Below are positions 12,901-16,081 of a stretch of DNA of 16,081 bases, one piece after another. Both the position numbers and the translations under genes were made by a program. The notes under the pieces were generated by a model. That model searched no databases and was not told where the DNA came from. It saw only the letters and a list, made by a program, of their open reading frames with translations. Positions within the stretch are counted from its first letter, which is position 1. Every line of letters begins with the position of its first letter. This DNA comes from Tabrizicola_A sp044377735. GTDB lineage: Bacteria; Pseudomonadota; Alphaproteobacteria; Rhodobacterales; Rhodobacteraceae. The stretch is taken from NCBI GenBank assembly GCA_044377735.1, contig JBILYK010000078.1, positions 1-16,081 of the forward strand. Direction: 5' to 3'.

Positions 12901-13964
12901 GCCTTCATCTCCTGGATCGCTTGCACGACTGCGAAGTCGGCTGGGGTGCCGCCATAGACCGGACGGTCCTCGGCGTCGCGGCTCACCAGAAACGCACTCG
13001 CACGGTCGACGCCATTCACGACCCAAGCCGACGGTGTCGTGCTCTTGACCGCAACCTCGACGCCCGGCCGCACCTTGCAGTTCCCGGCACGCAGGTCATC
13101 GCCGAACCATGCCACCACCAGGCTGACGCTTTCCACAGCCGGAGCGAGCGACTGCAGCCGGTCCAGCGCCACAACGATGTCCGCGGTGTCGGTGATTGCG
13201 TTCAGGTTCTCGGCCACGGTCGCGCTGCCGGAGCCGGTGGTCTTCTTGACCGGCGCTGTCGCATAGGTGAATTCGCCCGAGGCCGGGATCAGCGTCACGG
13301 CTTTGACCAGCCCTTCGGCGGTGTCGGCATCCGCCAGCGGGCGGAACACCTCGAAGCTGATCTGCGGCAGGCGGTTGCCGAAGGCGCTGAGGTTCAGTTC
13401 CTCGAACACGACATAGGCCGTGCCGCGATAGGCTGGGGTGTTGGCCGCGCCCATCTTGGCTGCAATGAAAGGATCGGGGCCCTGCGCTTCGTCGCCGGGA
13501 TACCAGCGCCAGGTCACGCCCGTCATGTCCATCGGTTTGCCGTCCGCCCAGACCCTCCCAATGCCGGTGATCTCGCCTTCGCACAGCGCGACTGCGAAGC
13601 TGGCATAATAGAGGTATTCGGTGGTGGTGACCTTCGGCCCGCTGCCCTTGCCGCCACCCTGGCTGGTCGTATTGACCTCCTCGCGAAAATCCGTGGCCCA
13701 GATGATGTTGCCGCCGATGCGCATCCGGCCGAACAGGCGCGGGATCACCGCGCCTTCGGTCGAGGAGGTGATGCGCAAGCTGTCCAGCCGCGCGCCCTCG
13801 ATGCGTTGCGCCGGGGCGAGCGAGGACACGATCCAGTTGTCGACCACTGACCCGATGGTCGAGCCGATGAAGCCACCGATGGCCGCGCCGGAAAAGCCGA
13901 GGATGGCCCCGCCAAATGCGCCGCCAATCGCGGAGCCGACGGCGCCGAGAACAAGGGTTGCCAT
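9963..13964 (-). CDS. GTA/phage tail 'megatron' host-interaction protein (GTA gp15-like, TIM-barrel domain)
   Basis: This very large tail-tip protein of 1333 residues corresponds to g15 of the R. capsulatus GTA, a baseplate component involved in host contact and DNA delivery. It opens with a Gly/Ala-rich hydrophobic stretch (about 2-45). A tail-hub-like region follows (IPRLFGRMRIGGNIIWATDF, then TEYLYYASFAVALCEGEITG). In the middle is the GTA TIM-barrel domain (about 380-740), with motifs GSEMPGLT containing E475 and WFTELGCPA containing E671. The C-terminal half carries phage-tail-3-like and beta-rich sections. The start at 13964 gives MATLVLGAVG, the usual beginning, ten bases after the preceding stop. 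The longer form from 14015 would add 17 residues of non-conserved character. Length is near that of GTA megatrons, so it seems intact. Confidence 0.92.
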   Translation of the reverse strand: MATLVLGAVGSAIGGAFGGAILGFSGAAIGGFIGSTIGSVVDNWIVSSLAPAQRIEGARLDSLRITSSTEGAVIPRLFGRMRIGGNIIWATDFREEVNTTSQGGGKGSGPKVTTTEYLYYASFAVALCEGEITGIGRVWADGKPMDMTGVTWRWYPGDEAQGPDPFIAAKMGAANTPAYRGTAYVVFEELNLSAFGNRLPQISFEVFRPLADADTAEGLVKAVTLIPASGEFTYATAPVKKTTGSGSATVAENLNAITDTADIVVALDRLQSLAPAVESVSLVVAWFGDDLRAGNCKVRPGVEVAVKSTTPSAWVVNGVDRASAFLVSRDAEDRPVYGGTPADFAVVQAIQEMKARGLRVTFYPFLLLDVPPGNTKPNPYSANAATAGQPTFPWRGRITCSPAAGFAGTVDKTATAATQVAALFGTATPANFSVSGTTVGWTGPVGDWSLRRMILHYAHLCQAAGGVDAFLIGSEMPGLTTIRSGASTYPAVTAFKSLAADVRAILGAGPKIGYAADWSEYFGHHPSDGSGDVYFHLDPLWSDANINFIGIDNYMPLSDWRDGFDHADAALAPAIYDRTYLQSNITGGEGFDWFYASALDRTAQNRTPITDGGEAGSATGPSDPPNAKPWVFRFKDLRAWWQNPHFNRPGGVEGGTQTAWVPQSKPIWFTELGCPAIDRGTNQPNVFFDPKSSESFTPYFSRGWRDDAIQRAYLEASFLFWGQAANNPTSAVYGNRMVHVPECAAWTWDARPYPFFPELTDVWTDGPNWRLGHWLTGRLGAVSLAALVRHLCQRAGMPEALIDVSGLWGAVEGYVISAQEAPRASISTLARHFGFDAVESEGRIKFLMRGRIASATVAPDSMAAPASAQGDMMELTRAQETELPQALKWQVARADEDYDAAQVEARRITVDTTRIASESFPMAIPPEEAERRCRRALMEAWVGRESAVFRLPPSRLALDPCDVILLDHDGRLTELRLVSIADSDLRSVDAVRQDRAVYDLPPGEPRPATLSTPTVFGTPDVVLLDLPQLREDQPAHWPMVAAHAKPWPGEIAVYRSAGTDGFSLLTTFSARARMGVLAADFNAGPTSHFDHGNRLIVDLFSGTLESVTDLILFGGANAMAVESSPGQWEIVQAGEAELIANGRYRLSRLLRGLRGTEAAMGRPTLAGSRLVVLDRAVIPLPVGLEAVGLAAQWRIGPASRPVSDDSFAALPFTPMASGLRPFSPAHLRAASLPDGSIALSWVRRTRDLAGDSWVLPEVPLGGTSEIYELEICNALGSVLRTVTGLGAPAFTYTSAMISADLAALPQPVTIRVAQIGVLGRGGTAEITVLIPLA

Positions 13965-13974
13965 GTGTGGGGTC

Positions 13975-14418
13975 TCAGATGCTGCTGGGGTGCGGAAACA
14001 GGAAGGCGAAGGCAATGCGCCGCCGCCAAATCGGGGTCAGGACTTCCTCGACGACACCCAGCCGTTCATAGGCGTGGATGAATCGGTCGGGCGAAGTCAG
14101 GATCCCGACATGCTTGGCGATGGCGCGCGGGGCCATACGAAACAGGATCAGCGTACCCGGTCCGGCCTCGGGAGGCATGATTTCCGGCATCATCTGGCGC
14201 GCACCATCTGCCAGAACTTCGCGCGGGCCGGTCTCACCCCAGTCCCGGCTATAGGGCGGAATTGGGAAAGGTTCGTCCCCGACTACCTCGCGCCAGACGC
14301 CACGCGCGAGGCCAAGGCAGTCGCAGCCGACACCGCGCAGGCTGGCCTGATCATGGTATGGCGTGCCGAGCCAGCTGCGGGCAGTGGCGATGACCAAGGC
14401 AGGATCAGCGCAATTCAC
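13975..14418 (-). CDS. NlpC/P60-type tail peptidase (GTA gp14-like)
   Basis: This 147-residue cysteine peptidase of the NlpC/P60 fold is the tail-associated cell-wall hydrolase of GTA-like and siphophage tails. The catalytic pieces are visible: C34 in GCDCLGLARG, H103 in AKHVGIL and a third polar residue H115 in FIHAYE. The N-terminal signature ARSWLGTPYHDQASLRGVGC is typical of the phage-encoded branch. The start is GTG 14418, overlapping the stop of the upstream hub gene as GTGA, so translation is coupled. It should open peptidoglycan locally during DNA entry, as distinct from the M15 peptidase near 8.5 kb, which sits in the lysis region. Its place between DUF2163 and megatron genes matches the GTA order. 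Confidence 0.92.
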   Translation of the reverse strand: MNCADPALVIATARSWLGTPYHDQASLRGVGCDCLGLARGVWREVVGDEPFPIPPYSRDWGETGPREVLADGARQMMPEIMPPEAGPGTLILFRMAPRAIAKHVGILTSPDRFIHAYERLGVVEEVLTPIWRRRIAFAFLFPHPSSI

Positions 14419-15299
14419 AGCACATTTCCTTCGTGGCCGCCGTCTTGGCTGGCATAGCGCAGCACGGCATCCTGGCCTGGGATGTTGGGGAACCCCCGGA
14501 AGTTGGTGGTGTTGGCGAACTTAGCGCTGCAGGTGGCGATGCGCTTGTCGCAACCCGCTTGGGCGATAAAGCCGTCGCCCTCGGCGATGGCGCGCACCGG
14601 GGCTTCCAGCAGGGTCAGGCTGGCGATGCTGCCATCCAGCCCATGCGCCAGCACTTCGGTGATCCGCCCCGCATTTGCGCCGTCGGTCCAGGTCAGTGTG
14701 CCCGAGGTGAACCAGCCCGCATCAAACCCGGACAGCCCCAAGGCCATGAAGGCCCGGTCACGCAAAAGGTCCGTGACGACACCAGTGCCCTTGTAGATGG
14801 CGTTCTCCAGATCGATGCCGCAGCGCGCATCGCCCAAGCGAGCGTCGCACCCCGCCTGAAACGTCCGCCCCACGGTCTGGCCTAACACATGCGCCAGCGA
14901 GCGGACCTCGGCGACGAAGGCCATGCGGCCGCGCCGGATTTGCCCGACGGCCCCGCGCCGCAATAAGACGCGCTGGCTGGTATCGGCCCAGTTTACTCGC
15001 CAGAGATCGACCGCCGCATTGTCCCAGCGCCCGTCGAGGATGTCGGTTTCTGTGATCCGGTCGGAGGTCAGCATACCGGTCGCGTCTTGCGCATCGACGG
15101 CTAAGTCGGAGCCAGCGCGGATTTCCGAAGCTGCAAACCCGCTCTCCGGTTCAAACACAGTGCCATCGAAAGTGAGGGTGCGATCATGATCGGTGAAGCC
15201 CAGCGCGACACCGTCGCTGCGCGAAATCCGCCAGCACCAGGACAAGGTGGTGGTGCAGTCATCGAGATGGTCCTGCAGCGCGAGCGAGAGGTTTTTCAT
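14415..15299 (-). CDS. DUF2163 tail hub protein (GTA gp13-like)
   Basis: The 294-residue protein carries the DUF2163 N-terminal region (about 1-160) and the C-terminal phage BR0599-type region (about 195-285), which ends in TNFRGFPNIPGQDAVLRY. This is the hub joining the distal tail to the megatron in GTA-type tails. Four cysteines sit in two paired motifs, C151/C160 (GCDARLGDARCG) and C250/C257 (GCDKRIATC). This is consistent with an iron-sulfur site such as that known in the lambda tail-tip protein gpL; the cofactor is inferred, not seen. The ATG overlaps the stop of the preceding gene as ATGA. The next gene starts in a GTGA overlap with its stop. Confidence 0.93.
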   Translation of the reverse strand: MKNLSLALQDHLDDCTTTLSWCWRISRSDGVALGFTDHDRTLTFDGTVFEPESGFAASEIRAGSDLAVDAQDATGMLTSDRITETDILDGRWDNAAVDLWRVNWADTSQRVLLRRGAVGQIRRGRMAFVAEVRSLAHVLGQTVGRTFQAGCDARLGDARCGIDLENAIYKGTGVVTDLLRDRAFMALGLSGFDAGWFTSGTLTWTDGANAGRITEVLAHGLDGSIASLTLLEAPVRAIAEGDGFIAQAGCDKRIATCSAKFANTTNFRGFPNIPGQDAVLRYASQDGGHEGNVL

Positions 15300-15922
15300 C
15301 TGCGGATCTCCAAGAGCGGGATGACGGTAATCGATCCCAGCCGTTCAAAGTCGAGGGTCACGTCGAGCGTGTCGCTGTCGAAGCGCACCGGCACGTCGAA
15401 TTCAAAGCCTGCCGTGATCGGGACGCCCGCGCCCGGGGCGGCGCTGAAAGTGACGCTGCCAGTGGTGACATCGACGCTCCAGCCCGACATCTGCTCGACG
15501 CCGTTCAGAGCAATGCGGATGCTGCCAGCGACCGGCTTTGCGATGGCACGGGTCCAGCTTTGCGCTCCGGAGGTGTAGCGCTTCAGAAGGGCGAAGGTGG
15601 TGACAGCACCATTGCCGGTGCCGATGGGTTGATCGGTGGCAGCGACCGGCTGCGACGGCAGGCTGGATTTGTAATCGGCCCAGTCCTTGTAGCGAAACCC
15701 GTGCAGGCGGCCGTTGCGGGCCTCGAAGAAGGCGACGACGGACGCCAGATCGTCGGCGCGGCGGATGCCGTAAGCCACATCATAGCGGCGGCGCGAATTG
15801 GCCCAGCTGGCGTTGCGTTCTTCATCGCCACTTGCCAGTTCGACGATCTGCGTGCGCCATTCAGGCCCGCCGCGCGCGCCACGGCTGATCGCGTCCGGAA
15901 ACCGGACCTCGTGAAAGGACAT
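15296..15922 (-). CDS. DUF2460 distal tail protein (GTA gp12-like)
   Basis: The 208-residue protein shows the strong DUF2460 signature from its first residues: MSFHEVRFPDAISRGARGGP, then EERNASWANSRRRYD, then FFEARNGRLHGFRYKDWAD. In the R. capsulatus GTA this is g12, the distal tail protein (Dit) that caps the tube and anchors the hub. The C-terminal part (about 125-205) is beta-rich with a GVPITAGFEFDVPVRFD segment. A GAGGAT ribosome binding site lies seven bases before the ATG. Its stop overlaps the hub start. This is the most upstream complete gene of the minus-strand operon in the window. Confidence 0.94.
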   Translation of the reverse strand: MSFHEVRFPDAISRGARGGPEWRTQIVELASGDEERNASWANSRRRYDVAYGIRRADDLASVVAFFEARNGRLHGFRYKDWADYKSSLPSQPVAATDQPIGTGNGAVTTFALLKRYTSGAQSWTRAIAKPVAGSIRIALNGVEQMSGWSVDVTTGSVTFSAAPGAGVPITAGFEFDVPVRFDSDTLDVTLDFERLGSITVIPLLEIRR

Positions 15923-16081
15923 CTGATCCTCGTTCAGGGATTATGGGTTTGCTCAGGAAGCCGGTCGGCTAAGCGGCGGCTTTGCGGACGAAGCGGTCAT
16001 TCGGCAGGCTTGATGGTTTCCCCTCTTTGGGGTTCGCCTTTCCCGACCTGCACGCCGTTTGCTTGATAGTTCGTGAACTGT
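15923..16081 (-). other. Upstream end of tail operon; possible partial minus-strand coding frame
   Basis: In GTA-like clusters the tape-measure gene ends here, but its usual Gly/Ala-rich C-terminus is not seen. Two minus-strand frames enter open from the right edge. One ends at 15969-15971 after 36 codons (tail SLPNDRFVRKAAA), and the other ends at 15997-15999 after 27 codons. Their codon-position bias is similar, so I cannot decide which, if either, is coding. Confidence 0.25.

Noticed and set aside
11646..13850. Long plus-strand open frame of 734 codons opposite the megatron gene
   Set aside because: It mirrors the minus-strand megatron, which carries recognised GTA domains. The plus frame is Arg/Gly-rich with no family signature, as expected of antisense frames in GC-rich DNA.
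1..16081. CRISPR arrays, tRNA or rRNA genes, toxin-antitoxin or known defence genes
   Set aside because: No repeat-spacer pattern, cloverleaf-like or rRNA-like sequence, and no recognisable defence family was found on either strand by reading.

Overview
The window looks like chromosomal DNA from a high-GC alphaproteobacterium, most likely of the Rhodobacterales (Rhodobacter/Paracoccus-like). The signs are GC-rich third codon positions, GTA-type tail proteins of the Rhodobacter capsulatus class, and a TctCBA transporter with a sigma54-type two-component pair. No rRNA, tRNA or CRISPR was seen. Everything here comes from reading the sequence, and family names come from recognised motifs rather than a database search.

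Layout. (1) 1-127: the right end of an IS66-family element, with the last 31 codons of the TnpC transposase and the terminal inverted repeat. It abuts a hypothetical gene (144-710) that it seems to have cut at the 5' end. (2) 711-993: a short stretch with no confident gene and possible decayed minus-strand coding frames. (3) 994-7458, plus strand: a catabolic-transport island. A membrane sensor kinase (DctB-like) and a sigma54 response regulator (DctD-like) overlap by ATGA. They are followed by a regulatory gap with two 20-bp operator-like sites 33 bp apart and a -24/-12 promoter, then tctC-tctB-tctA, a tripartite tricarboxylate transporter. The simplest reading is that the kinase senses a small carboxylate, the regulator binds the twin sites, and sigma54 RNA polymerase transcribes tctCBA. 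(4) 7459-7798: a boundary region with a weak terminator candidate. (5) 7799-15922, minus strand: the distal part of a phage or GTA-like late operon, read right to left. It encodes distal tail protein (DUF2460), hub (DUF2163), NlpC/P60 tail peptidase, a very large TIM-barrel 'megatron', a two-headed DNA-binding protein, a small membrane/coiled-coil protein (holin candidate), an M15 peptidase with a C-terminal membrane anchor (endolysin candidate), and an overlapping inner-membrane/lipoprotein pair resembling Rz/Rz1 spanins.

The four tail genes are in the same order as g12-g15 of the R. capsulatus gene transfer agent. Unlike that cluster, a lysis cassette follows directly, so a prophage or prophage remnant is more likely than a domesticated GTA. 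No integrase, terminase, capsid or tape-measure gene lies in the window.

The least ordinary points are the complete sigma54 control region in front of a TTT transporter, a GAFPGA in place of GAFTGA in its activator, the winged-helix regulator inside a phage late operon, and the compact lysis module with a terminator-like hairpin just before the endolysin ribosome binding site.
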